Of a DNA stretch of 33,758 bases, positions 25,474 through 32,818 are shown piece by piece. Position numbers and translations under genes: made by a program. Numbering within the stretch: position 1 is the first letter of the stretch; each line of letters starts with the position of its first letter. Source of the stretch: Candidatus Schekmanbacteria bacterium RIFCSPLOWO2_02_FULL_38_14 (GTDB lineage: Bacteria > Schekmanbacteria > GWA2-38-11); contig MGDH01000005.1 of NCBI GenBank assembly GCA_001790855.1, positions 1 through 33,758 of the forward strand, in the 5' to 3' direction. A model generated the notes under the pieces. The model did not search any database and had not been told where the DNA came from. It was given only the letters and a program-made list of their open reading frames with translations.

Positions 25474-25540
25474 AAATCCCTCCATCCCCCCTTTACCTGT
25501 CTGCCGTCAGGCAGGGAAAAGGGGGGCAAGGTGGGATTTG
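25474..25540. repeat. Interspersed inverted repeat between hisA and hisF with nested hairpin
   Basis: Outer arms AAATCCCTCC..CCCCCCTTT pair with AAAAGGGGGG..GGTGGGATTT. Inside lies CCTGTCTGCC-GTC-AGGCAGG, close to the hairpin nested in the repeat at 24478. A related outer element without the nested part occurs inside hisF at 26010-26054. The 134 bp gap also has AAGGCAATGTCTTGCCTATT upstream (25441), another small hairpin. Possible roles are RNA stabilisation or simple insertion; it carries no gene. Confidence 0.75.
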
Positions 25541-25562
25541 ACTAAAAGATAGAAGAGGTAAT

Positions 25563-26435
25563 ATGCTTGCAAAAAGAATCATACCCTGCCTTGATGTGAA
25601 GGAGGGAAGGGTTGTCAAGGGAGTAAAATTTAAAAACCTGAAAGATGCAGGAGACCCTGCTGAAGTTGCAAGGATATATGATGAGCAGGGCGCGGATGAG
25701 CTTACATTTCTTGATATTACTGCATCTTATGAAAAGAGAAAAATAATCATTGATGTGGTGAATAAAACTGCTGAGAAGGTTTTTATGCCTCTTACTGTTG
25801 GGGGCGGGATAAGAACTTTGGAAGATATAAGGGATCTTCTTAATGCTGGCGCTGACAAGGTGTCAATAAATACTGCAGCAGTTGAAAATCCTGAATTTGT
25901 AGAAAAAGCAGCAAGAAAGTTTGGATGCCAGTGCATTGTGGTTGCAATTGACGCGAAAAGAGTTTCGGGTAAGGAACATCAAACCCGAAACTCGAGACTT
26001 CAGAAAAATAATCCCCCCATCCCCCATTTAGAAAAGGGGGATAAGGGAGGATTTGATACCGAACTCAAAACTCCCAATGCTCAACTAACCTGGCAAGTCT
26101 ACACCCACGGAGGCCGCAGTCCAACAGGTATAGACGTGATTGAGTGGGCAAATAGGGTTGAGGAGATGGGCGCAGGAGAAATCCTTTTAACAAGCATGGA
26201 CTTTGACGGAACAAAGCTCGGGTTTGACCTTGAGCTGACAAGGGCTGTTGCTGAAGCAGTAAATATTCCAATTATAGCCTCAGGGGGAGTTGGTACTGTT
26301 GAGCATATATATGATGGACTTGTAAAGGGAAAGGCAGATGCAGCCCTGGCTGCTTCAATTTTCCATTACGGAGAATATACTGTACAGGAAGTAAAATCTT
26401 ATTTAATGAAACTTGGAGTGGAGGTGAGACTGTAA
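25563..26435 (+). CDS. hisF: Imidazole glycerol phosphate synthase, cyclase subunit, with repeat-derived insertion
   Basis: Cyclase half of IGP synthase; takes ammonia from HisH and closes the imidazole ring, releasing AICAR. Catalytic Asp11 ([13 protein letters not shown]) and Asp130 (VVAIDAKRV) are intact, as are [39 protein letters not shown] and [12 protein letters not shown]. Length is 290 residues against about 251-256 in the family. The excess is one in-frame block of about 39 residues at 137-176, between GK and WQVYTHGG, where the beta-alpha 5 loop lies. Translation there includes [16 protein letters not shown], which is repeat DNA. The reading frame is retained and both catalytic residues are kept, so the enzyme is probably functional. 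hisI begins in its stop codon. Confidence 0.93.
   Translation: MLAKRIIPCLDVKEGRVVKGVKFKNLKDAGDPAEVARIYDEQGADELTFLDITASYEKRKIIIDVVNKTAEKVFMPLTVGGGIRTLEDIRDLLNAGADKVSINTAAVENPEFVEKAARKFGCQCIVVAIDAKRVSGKEHQTRNSRLQKNNPPIPHLEKGDKGGFDTELKTPNAQLTWQVYTHGGRSPTGIDVIEWANRVEEMGAGEILLTSMDFDGTKLGFDLELTRAVAEAVNIPIIASGGVGTVEHIYDGLVKGKADAALAASIFHYGEYTVQEVKSYLMKLGVEVRL
25962..26090. repeat. Repeat element inserted in frame inside hisF
   Basis: About 117-129 bp of composite repeat DNA within hisF. It contains GTTTCGGGT (25962-25970) and ACCCGAAAC (25983-25991) as a 9 bp inverted pair, then an element with AATCCCCCCAT, CCCCC, an A-rich loop, GGGGG and AAGGGAGGATTT (26010-26054). The latter is the same family as the intergenic repeat at 25474. 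The insertion keeps the hisF frame and has no stop in that frame. It encodes a Pro- and Gly-rich hydrophilic loop. Exact ends are uncertain because the target sequence is not known. Confidence 0.8.
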
Positions 26436-26815
26436 TGAAAGCAGAGGAATTAAGGTATGATGAAAATGGCTTAATACCTGCAATAATCCAGGATATTGAA
26501 AACAACGAAGTGCTGATGATGGCATATATGGATAAAACAGCCTTTGAGCTGACATTGAAAACAGGCAGGGCTCATTACTGGAGCAGATCAAGAAAAAAAT
26601 ACTGGATGAAGGGTGAATCATCAGGACATACGCAGGAGGTAAAGGAGATATATTTTGACTGTGACAAGGATACTCTACTTATAAAAATAAAACAGAATGT
26701 TGCAGCCTGCCACAATGGATACCGTTCCTGTTTTTACAGAAAAATGGATGCTAAAACAGGAGAGGTTGCAATAATCTGCAAAAAGATTTTTGATGAAAAA
26801 AAAGTCTACGAATAA
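26435..26815 (+). CDS. hisI: Phosphoribosyl-AMP cyclohydrolase
   Basis: Hydrolyses PR-AMP to ProFAR, the third step of histidine synthesis. It is a stand-alone 126-residue enzyme without a fused HisE (pyrophosphohydrolase) domain, so HisE must be elsewhere. Motifs are [40 protein letters not shown], and the metal site [12 protein letters not shown] (D75, C76, D77) with [12 protein letters not shown] (C92, C99). The start overlaps the hisF stop by one base, and GGAGG lies 10 bp upstream within hisF. Its 3' end overlaps coaE by 23 bp. Confidence 0.95.
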   Translation: MKAEELRYDENGLIPAIIQDIENNEVLMMAYMDKTAFELTLKTGRAHYWSRSRKKYWMKGESSGHTQEVKEIYFDCDKDTLLIKIKQNVAACHNGYRSCFYRKMDAKTGEVAIICKKIFDEKKVYE

Positions 26816-27443
26816 AAAATTGAAATTCATTGGCCTTACCGGGGGCATATGCTGTGGAAAGACTGAAGTTGCAGAAATGTTCATAACCCTTGATGCAAGG
26901 GTTATTGATGCAGATAGAATCAGCCGCGAATTGACCAAGCCTTATAAGCCTGCATGGAAAGAGATCGTTAAAAGCTTTGGCAGGGAGTTTCTTCTTCCTG
27001 ATGAAAATCTTGACAGAAAAAAGATTGCAGGCGAGGTGTTTAAAAATAAAAAAAAACTTCAGCTCCTTAATAAAATAATGCATCAGAGAATTCTTGCACA
27101 AATAGAAAGAGAAGTAAAAAAAGAGAGGAAGGAAAAACCAGATTCTTTAATCATTGTTGATGCGCCGCTTCTCATTGAGCTTGGATATAACAGGTTTGCT
27201 GAAAAGGTTATCGTCGTTTCTGCTGACAGGAAAACTCAGATAGAAAGGATGATTAAGCGGGATAAAATTTCAAAAGAAGAGGCTCTGCTAAGATTAAAAT
27301 CTCAGATGCCTGTTTCAGAAAAAATCAGATTTGCAGATTACCTTGTTGACAACTCAGGTTCAAAAGCCATGACTTTTAAAACAGTAAAAAAAATCTTTTC
27401 TGAACTTTCCTCCCTGTTTGAAGCTCCCTGCAGCAAGCTGTAG
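26793..27443 (+). CDS. coaE: Dephospho-CoA kinase
   Basis: Phosphorylates dephospho-CoA at the 3' ribose hydroxyl to give CoA, the last step of coenzyme A synthesis. The P-loop is [13 protein letters not shown], with two cysteines in place of the usual Gly-Ser before GKS; the lysine and Thr are kept. Further motifs are [14 protein letters not shown], the [10 protein letters not shown] segment and [17 protein letters not shown]. 216 residues from ATG 26793 is close to normal. A TTG at 26790 would add one residue. It overlaps hisI, so it is co-transcribed with the histidine genes. No clear terminator follows in the 25 bp before the convergent gene. Confidence 0.94.
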   Translation: MKKKSTNKKLKFIGLTGGICCGKTEVAEMFITLDARVIDADRISRELTKPYKPAWKEIVKSFGREFLLPDENLDRKKIAGEVFKNKKKLQLLNKIMHQRILAQIEREVKKERKEKPDSLIIVDAPLLIELGYNRFAEKVIVVSADRKTQIERMIKRDKISKEEALLRLKSQMPVSEKIRFADYLVDNSGSKAMTFKTVKKIFSELSSLFEAPCSKL

Positions 27444-27468
27444 GGAATTTCCAAATGTAAGGAATTTT

Positions 27469-27729
27469 TTACGCCACCTTAAGCGTTACACTCTCAATCC
27501 TTGATGCTCTTAATTTTTTAACCCTGACATATACTATTATCTGGCCTGCTTCTTTGTTAGCTTTGGCAAGCTCCTTATTTTTTTCTGCGAGCTCTTTGTC
27601 ATAGTCAGGGAGTAATACAATCAAAGCGTTGTCTGGAATTTTACCCTCTATTTCAGGATGTTCAAGAAGATATAGTTCAAATTCTGTAGAAAGCTGTTGG
27701 TTTTTTCTGAACAATTCCTCTCTTATCAT
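27469..27729 (-). CDS. DUF5647-like small protein
   Basis: An 86-residue protein. The core KNQQLSTEFELYLLEHPEIE followed by IPDNALIVLLPDYDKELAEKN and GQIIVYVRVKKL matches what I recall of the DUF5647 family, short proteins of unknown function often found in accessory regions. I chose ATG 27729, two to three residues before the family core. A TTG at 27795 in the same frame would add 22 hydrophobic or basic residues. It is convergent with coaE, 25 bp away, and appears as a single gene. A link with toxin-antitoxin-like neighbours is not supported here because no partner is visible. Confidence 0.65.
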   Translation of the reverse strand: MIREELFRKNQQLSTEFELYLLEHPEIEGKIPDNALIVLLPDYDKELAEKNKELAKANKEAGQIIVYVRVKKLRASRIESVTLKVA

Positions 27730-27797
27730 CTTTTTATTTCTGCCCCTTTCTTCATTAATTTTTTCCAAATCTAAAATAAAAATTAAAAAAGTCAATT

Positions 27798-27911
27798 ATG
27801 GTGAAGCAGTTACAGGCAAAGATTTTGCAGAAAGAGATATTGGATAGAGAAAATAATACTTATTTCTTCACTGATGTATTTTTCAAAGAATGGATAAGGT
27901 GTAAGATTTGA
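27798..27911 (+). pseudogene. Possible C-terminal remnant of an AAA-type ATPase
   Basis: A 37-codon frame starting at ATG 27798 ends with NNTYFFTDVFFKEWIRCKI, which resembles the C-terminal winged-helix end (YxFxDxxFxxWL) of prokaryotic ATPases of the ATPase_2 type. Only this fragment is visible: a stop at 27777 precedes it in frame and nothing related lies upstream. A leftover of a larger gene removed by deletion is the likely explanation, but the match is short and could be chance. Confidence 0.3.
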
Positions 27912-28061
27912 ATTATACATTGGATGAACTAATGTATCACCCAACATCTTGTGTTATACACTCTACCCGTTAGGCTTAAGAAAGGGATAAACCCTATCCC
28001 ACATTATCCAAGCAAAAATATATTGATTTGCCTTGACAGCAGATTCTAAATTATAAACCCT
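27912..28061. other. Non-coding gap with short inverted repeats
   Basis: Together with the remnant before it this makes about 370 bp without a confident gene. It holds ATACAT-11-ATGTAT near 27929, GGGATA-5-TATCCC at 27984-28000, and a lone TTGACA at 28033 lacking a convincing -10. The divergent DUF5647-like gene and the kinase operon both need promoters here; only the kinase promoter at 28062 is convincing. No RNA gene was recognised. Confidence 0.4.
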
Positions 28062-28089
28062 TTGACAAGATAGATTTGATGTATAGTAT
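28062..28089 (+). promoter_or_regulatory. Predicted sigma-70-type promoter for the kinase-kinase-regulator operon
   Basis: TTGACA (28062-28067), 16 bp spacer, TAGTAT (28084-28089). Transcription would start near 28096, only about 8 nt before the ATG at 28104, with AAGG at 28096-28099 as the ribosome-binding motif, so the leader would be extremely short. Confidence 0.5.
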
Positions 28090-28103
28090 TATTTTAAGGT
28101 TCT

Positions 28104-29864
28104 ATGAAAAAAATAAACATATTTCATGAATTTGTCCTCATCAATTTCTTTACTATTTTAGTCATAGTAGTGGTTTTTTCTTATTCCATCTCCAATCTCC
28201 TCATCTCCAACATGTTAAAAAGGGAAGGAAGGATTACCACAGATATTGTAAGGGTTATAACAAGGGTTGATTTAAATGAAGAAAAATTCAAGAAGGCTTT
28301 AAGGCTCAAAAAGATAGAAGTATTTCAAGTCTTCTTTGAGAGGCTCAAGAGCATACCAGAATTTATAAGGCTGAAAGTCTATGATGAAGGGGGAACAATT
28401 GTCTGGTCGGATGAGGCAAGGGCCATAGGGAAGAATTTTAAAGATAATAAGGAGCTTAAAAGCTCCCTTGCGGGAAATATTGAAGTCAAAATGGGGCTTA
28501 TAAAAAAAGAGCATATATATGAAATAGAAAAGGTTCCTGAAAGAAGGCTCCTTGAAATCTATGTCCCGCTTCTATCAGAGGATAAAAAAAGAATCTATTC
28601 GGTAATGGAGGTTTATAAGTACCCTGTCTCTCTATTTAAAAGCATAGATAGTGCTAAGAGATTTATCTGGCTTCTTGCTGCCTCTGTTGGCCTGGTCCTC
28701 TTTTTATCTCTCTCCTGGTTATTCAGGAAAGCTATGAAAAAGGAGATCAAATTAAATGAGGAGCTTTTGGAATCCAAAAAATTCATTGAGGATATAATCG
28801 AGAATATGAATACAGGAATATTTGTGATAGACAGGGATCTAAAGATTTTATCCTGGAACAAGGCAATGGAGAATATTACCAAAAAAGAGTTGCCTAAGGA
28901 AACGGTTATTGGCAAAAAGTTCCTTGAGGTATTTCCCATATTGGAGACCATAGGATTTGAAAAAAAGTTAAAAGATATTTTTTCTACAAAGAAGCCTCTA
29001 ATCCTCTATGATCAGGAATATCCAGTATCAGGGGGAAGTGAGGTCTTGAGTTTAAATATCAGGGTAATTCCTTTGCTCGGAAGCAATGTGGAGGTATCTA
29101 ATCTAATTATTACCTTTACGGATTTATCAGAAATGAAGAAGCTAAGGGAACAGTTGATCCAGACTGAGAAACTAAGCACCATGGGCTCTATGTATGCTGG
29201 GCTTACCCATGAGATAAATAACCCTCTAGGAATCATAGTATCAAAGGTGAGGATGATATTATCTCATAATAAGGTAAAAAAATTATCAGAGGATGTGATT
29301 GATGATTTAGAGATAATAAAAAAACATTCTATGAGGATTACAGAAATTATCAGAAACCTTTTGGCCTTTGCAAGAAGGTCGTCCTTTAAATCTATCCCTC
29401 TTGATATAAATGAGGTCTTGCTTGATGCTATCCAGTTAGCGGAAAAGCCTTTTGCTAAGATGAATATAAAAATAGAGAAGGAATTAAAAAGGGATTTGCC
29501 CTCTATCTTTGCTGATTCAAACCAGCTTCAGCAGGTATTTTTAAATCTCTTTACCAATGCGAGAGATGCTATGTTAGAGGGAGGTATAATAAAGGTCAAA
29601 ACCTGTCTGAAAGAAAATGACGCCTCATTAGTAGTAGTTCTTATTTCAGACACCGGAGCAGGTATTTCTCAAGAAAATATTAAGAAAATCTGGGAGCCCT
29701 TTTTTACCACTAAAGATACTGGTAAAGGAACAGGCTTAGGCCTTTCTGTGAGCTATGGGATCATAAAGGGATTTGGTGGAGATATAGAAGTGGAAAGCAA
29801 GCTCGGGCAAGGGACTACATTTAAGATTGTTCTTCCCTCAAACCAAGACGGTTCAACGGCTTAA
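28104..29864 (+). CDS. Membrane sensor histidine kinase with extracytoplasmic sensor and PAS domain
   Basis: A 586-residue NtrB/ZraS-type kinase. TM1 is at about 12-34, the extracytoplasmic sensor at 35-185, and TM2 at 186-206. A PAS domain (IIENMNTGIFVIDRDLKILS) spans about 225-345. HisKA has GLTHEINNPLGII (H369); the ATPase part has VFLNLFTNARDA, SDTGAGIS, PFFTTKDTGKGTGLGL and GTTFKIVLP. All catalytic boxes are intact. It is the first gene of a three-gene unit with a second kinase and a sigma-54 activator, its likely partner. The sensor contains VYDEGGTIVWSDEARAIGKN, a Cache-like segment seen in ZraS/HydH-type kinases, so the stimulus is probably a periplasmic solute or stress; the ligand is not evident. 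Confidence 0.9.
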   Translation: MKKINIFHEFVLINFFTILVIVVVFSYSISNLLISNMLKREGRITTDIVRVITRVDLNEEKFKKALRLKKIEVFQVFFERLKSIPEFIRLKVYDEGGTIVWSDEARAIGKNFKDNKELKSSLAGNIEVKMGLIKKEHIYEIEKVPERRLLEIYVPLLSEDKKRIYSVMEVYKYPVSLFKSIDSAKRFIWLLAASVGLVLFLSLSWLFRKAMKKEIKLNEELLESKKFIEDIIENMNTGIFVIDRDLKILSWNKAMENITKKELPKETVIGKKFLEVFPILETIGFEKKLKDIFSTKKPLILYDQEYPVSGGSEVLSLNIRVIPLLGSNVEVSNLIITFTDLSEMKKLREQLIQTEKLSTMGSMYAGLTHEINNPLGIIVSKVRMILSHNKVKKLSEDVIDDLEIIKKHSMRITEIIRNLLAFARRSSFKSIPLDINEVLLDAIQLAEKPFAKMNIKIEKELKRDLPSIFADSNQLQQVFLNLFTNARDAMLEGGIIKVKTCLKENDASLVVVLISDTGAGISQENIKKIWEPFFTTKDTGKGTGLGLSVSYGIIKGFGGDIEVESKLGQGTTFKIVLPSNQDGSTA

Positions 29865-29887
29865 GCCTCAAGGATAATTTAAGATTT

Positions 29888-31138
29888 ATGCTAAAAAAAA
29901 TTAAATCATCTTTTAGTGAAGTTGACATATTTTTTCTTCACTTGAGGCTTATTACTATTCTGGGTGGGGCTATATGGATTGCGGTTGTTTCCCTTGATGC
30001 TGGAAAAAGCCAGCTCATAAAGCAGATATTTATAGCCTTTGTCCTCTACAGCGCAATCCTATATTCTTTTATCATAGAATTTCCCTCCCTTATCAGGAAA
30101 TTTTATATTATAGCCATTACGCTGGATATGTTCTTTATCTATGGTTTAGTGAGATATATTGGAGAACTAAAGGGGAATTACTTTCTTGCCTTCTATCTCT
30201 TAGTTGCTATTGCCTCTTTTTATTTTGGTTTAAAAACAGGATTGCTATTTACCTTTATCTCTTCATCTCTTTATATTTATTGCTATATTATCTTCCAAGG
30301 ACATTTATTTTTATCTTGGCAGGATTTAGGATTGAGACTCATTTTTCTTCTTTTAATTGCCGTATCAATGGGACTTTTATCAGAAAACGAGAAGAAGGAT
30401 AAGGAAAATATTAAAAGACTAAACAAGGAGCTATCAGACAAAAATTCTGTGCTTGAGCAGATCTACTCTTATTTATCCATAGGAAAATTGGCGTCAGGAG
30501 TGGCGCACAGCATTAACAATCCTTTAGGAATAATTGCTGGCAAATCAGAAAACCTCCTCAAGGAGGCAAAAAAGGATCAGCTATTAGAAAAATTTATAAA
30601 GGATCTTGATGCCATAAATAAAAATACCTATCAGATTTCAGAAGTTACAAAAAGCCTCCTCTCTCTTTCAGCACAAGATAACTTAGAGCTTAAACCCGTT
30701 AACCTAAACGATATTATCGAAAGCACCCTTATCCTTTTTGAAAATCAATTTGAGCAAAAAGGGATAAAGCTTAAAAAAAACTTATCAAAAAATCTAAAAG
30801 ATATAATGGGATATAGCCAAGGGATAAAAGAGCTCTTGATAAACCTCTTAAATAATGCGATAGACGCCACTATAGCAGGAGGGAATATAGAGGTATCAAC
30901 GGATATTAGAGATGGTTTCCATGTTATTTTAAAAGTAGCTGATGACGGAGCAGGCATACCAAAAGAAAATATAGAGAGAATTTATGATCCCTTTTTCACT
31001 ACAAAAAGAAATGAACGTGGAATAGGACTTGGGCTTACCACCTGTCTCAGGCTTATCAAAAGGCATAACGGCTTAATTGAGGTAAACAGCAAAGAAGGAG
31101 AGGGAACCACTTTTACGGTCTCTTTTCCAATTTATTAG
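29888..31138 (+). CDS. Polytopic-membrane histidine kinase with HSINNP H-box
   Basis: A 416-residue kinase with an N-terminal block of about five to six hydrophobic segments (residues 20-165) and almost no extracytoplasmic loops, then a short coiled segment and the kinase core. The H-box is GVAHSINNPLGII: H207 is present but the next residue is Ser instead of the Glu that normally aids phosphotransfer. The ATPase motifs ELLINLLNNAIDA, DDGAGIP, PFFTTK and GIGLGLTT look intact. It therefore may have altered kinase/phosphatase balance, or still work with a weaker base. It sits 23 bp after the first kinase and 17 bp before the activator, so both sensors probably feed one regulator. The signal is probably membrane-borne, such as lipid or quinone state, but this is inference. 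Confidence 0.87.
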   Translation: MLKKIKSSFSEVDIFFLHLRLITILGGAIWIAVVSLDAGKSQLIKQIFIAFVLYSAILYSFIIEFPSLIRKFYIIAITLDMFFIYGLVRYIGELKGNYFLAFYLLVAIASFYFGLKTGLLFTFISSSLYIYCYIIFQGHLFLSWQDLGLRLIFLLLIAVSMGLLSENEKKDKENIKRLNKELSDKNSVLEQIYSYLSIGKLASGVAHSINNPLGIIAGKSENLLKEAKKDQLLEKFIKDLDAINKNTYQISEVTKSLLSLSAQDNLELKPVNLNDIIESTLILFENQFEQKGIKLKKNLSKNLKDIMGYSQGIKELLINLLNNAIDATIAGGNIEVSTDIRDGFHVILKVADDGAGIPKENIERIYDPFFTTKRNERGIGLGLTTCLRLIKRHNGLIEVNSKEGEGTTFTVSFPIY

Positions 31139-31155
31139 GCTTTCTAAAAATTATT

Positions 31156-32514
31156 ATGCAGGATAACAAATTAAAAGTCTTAATTGTCGAGGATGAGCCT
31201 GATATGGCTCAAATATATGCCTCTGTTTTAAAAGAAGGAGGCTATGAGGCTATCATCTCAACAGATAGCAAATCCTCCTTGGAGATTTTTCATAAAGAAA
31301 GGCCTGCTGTGGTGCTTACTGACCTTAAAATGCCTGATATAGATGGGATGGAGATTTTAAAGAGGATAAGGGCAATTGATATAAACGTTCCTGTAATAAT
31401 GATAACAGGCTTTGCAACGATTGAATCTGCTGTAGAGGCAATGAAGATTGGAGCTAATGATTTTCTTGCCAAACCCTTCCCTCATGATGAGCTTATCTTA
31501 AAAATTAAGAAGGCCATAGATCTAACCAAAATTTTAGAGGAAAATATATATCTTCGCCAAAGAATAGCAAGTGAGCACAGGTTTGATAGGATAATTGGGC
31601 AAAGCAATGCAATAAAAGAGGTTTTAAATATCCTTACAAAGGTCTATGAATCCGACAGCAGGGTTTTAATAACAGGGGAAAGCGGCACAGGTAAAGAGGT
31701 GGTGGCAAGGTCCATTCATTACAACGGCCTGAGGAGAAATAATTATTTTTTCCCAGTAAACTGCGCGGCCCTTTCTGAAAATCTTTTAGAGAGCGAACTC
31801 TTTGGCCATGAGAAGGGAGCCTTCACAGGTGCAATTTCCACAAAGAAAGGGCTTTTTGAGATCACTGAAGGTGGAACTCTATTTTTAGATGAGATTGGAG
31901 ATACAACCTTTTCTTTTCAGGCAAAGCTTCTAAGGGTTATTCAGGAAAATGAATTTAAAAGGGTTGGTGGAGACAGGATTTTAAAGAGCGATGTCAGGGT
32001 CATTGCCTCTTCTAATAAGGATTTGAAAAAAACTATGCTTGATGGAAGATTTAGAGAAGACCTCTTCTACCGTTTAAATGTTATTCATATTCATCTTCTC
32101 CCGCTAAGGGAGAGGAAGGAGGATATCCCCCTTTTAGTTGAACATCTTTTAGAAAAACATTGTTTCAAAATGAACAAAAAGAAAAAAAATATTACTGATG
32201 AAGCAATGGAGTTTTTAAAGAAGTATGACTGGCCTGGAAATATAAGAGAGCTTGAAAATGTCTTAGAGAGGGCATTGATTATGACCTCTGAAGATTCTAT
32301 AACCATAAGGGAGCTTGCAGGTATTTCTGAAAGGGATGCAAAGGAAAAGATTAAAAAACCCGGCTCCCTGGAAGCCCTTGAAAAAGAATTAATAGAGAAA
32401 ACCCTCCTTGAATGCAATTTTAATAAAACCCTTACAGCAGAGCGCCTTGGCATTGGAAGAAGAACGCTCTATGAAAAGGCAGCTCGCTTTGGAATTTCCT
32501 TAGACAGTAAGTGA
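31156..32514 (+). CDS. Sigma-54-dependent response regulator, NtrC family
   Basis: A 452-residue enhancer-binding protein. Receiver domain about 5-120 with phospho-acceptor D56 ([13 protein letters not shown]) and K106; AAA+ domain about 143-375 with Walker A GESGTGKE (174-181), the sigma-54 contact GAFTGA (221-226), Walker [10 protein letters not shown] and the arginine-finger region [16 protein letters not shown] Fis-type helix-turn-helix follows at about 415-446 ([20 protein letters not shown]). All sigma-54-activation features are complete. It is co-transcribed with two histidine kinases. Directly downstream lie a palindrome and a strong -24/-12 promoter, its probable target. Confidence 0.95.
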   Translation: MQDNKLKVLIVEDEPDMAQIYASVLKEGGYEAIISTDSKSSLEIFHKERPAVVLTDLKMPDIDGMEILKRIRAIDINVPVIMITGFATIESAVEAMKIGANDFLAKPFPHDELILKIKKAIDLTKILEENIYLRQRIASEHRFDRIIGQSNAIKEVLNILTKVYESDSRVLITGESGTGKEVVARSIHYNGLRRNNYFFPVNCAALSENLLESELFGHEKGAFTGAISTKKGLFEITEGGTLFLDEIGDTTFSFQAKLLRVIQENEFKRVGGDRILKSDVRVIASSNKDLKKTMLDGRFREDLFYRLNVIHIHLLPLRERKEDIPLLVEHLLEKHCFKMNKKKKNITDEAMEFLKKYDWPGNIRELENVLERALIMTSEDSITIRELAGISERDAKEKIKKPGSLEALEKELIEKTLLECNFNKTLTAERLGIGRRTLYEKAARFGISLDSK

Positions 32515-32554
32515 TAAATATATAAAATTTTTCCTTCCATCAATTCAAATTCTC

Positions 32555-32569
32555 GTGCAGATTCTGCAC
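32555..32569. promoter_or_regulatory. Perfect 6-3-6 palindrome, candidate enhancer site for the sigma-54 activator
   Basis: GTGCAG-ATT-CTGCAC lies 72 bp upstream of the -24 element, within the usual range for NtrC-type binding sites, and 41 bp after the activator's stop. No second full copy is seen; GTGATCATTTTTAGCAC right after it may hold a weak half-site. Function is inferred from position and symmetry. Confidence 0.55.
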
Positions 32570-32640
32570 AGTGATCATTTTTAGCACATCCAAAAACGAC
32601 ACCATAAAAACAACCTGCTGTTTTATTTAATTTTTATTTC

Positions 32641-32657
32641 TGGCATAAAAATTGCAT
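32641..32657 (+). promoter_or_regulatory. Sigma-54 (-24/-12) promoter
   Basis: TGGCAT-5-TTGCAT matches the consensus TGGCAC-N5-TTGC(A/T) at every base but the last of the -24 block, with GG and GC in correct spacing. Transcription would start near 32666, about 150 nt before the gene at 32819. An activator of the right family is encoded just upstream and a palindrome is correctly placed. The long leader carries stems such as TTGCTGCCG/CGGCAC near 32750-32790, whose role is unknown. Confidence 0.85.
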
Positions 32658-32699
32658 TCAAAATGAGGTGACAAGATTTTATTTCTGCATAAGGAGGTG

Positions 32700-32723
32700 A
32701 TGAAAAAAGAGTTAGTAAAATAG
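32700..32723 (+). other. Possible 7-codon leader ORF in the sigma-54 transcript
   Basis: ATG 32700 encodes M-K-K-E-L-V-K and then TAG, 2 bp after a strong AAGGAGG (32691-32697), closer than usual. The same RBS-plus-ATGAAAAA(A)GAG pattern recurs at the real start of the next gene (32807-32828). It could be a short regulatory leader peptide or the relic of a duplicated gene start. Confidence 0.25.
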
Positions 32724-32818
32724 TTAAGTATAGCTTTTTAATTATCTTGCTGCCGTTCTAACTACTAGTAATAAAAAGGTTGAGCGGCACTAAATCCTAT
32801 AGAAAGGAGGTTCTTTTT

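Noticed and set aside
27629-27847. 72-codon plus-strand frame opposite the DUF5647-like gene
   Set aside because: Antisense shadow; Ser/Phe/Leu-rich with no ribosome-binding site or family resemblance.
32720-32818. Riboswitch (such as a cyclic-di-GMP type) in the leader of the sigma-54-controlled gene
   Set aside because: A stem is present but none of the conserved cores of known riboswitch classes could be matched by eye.
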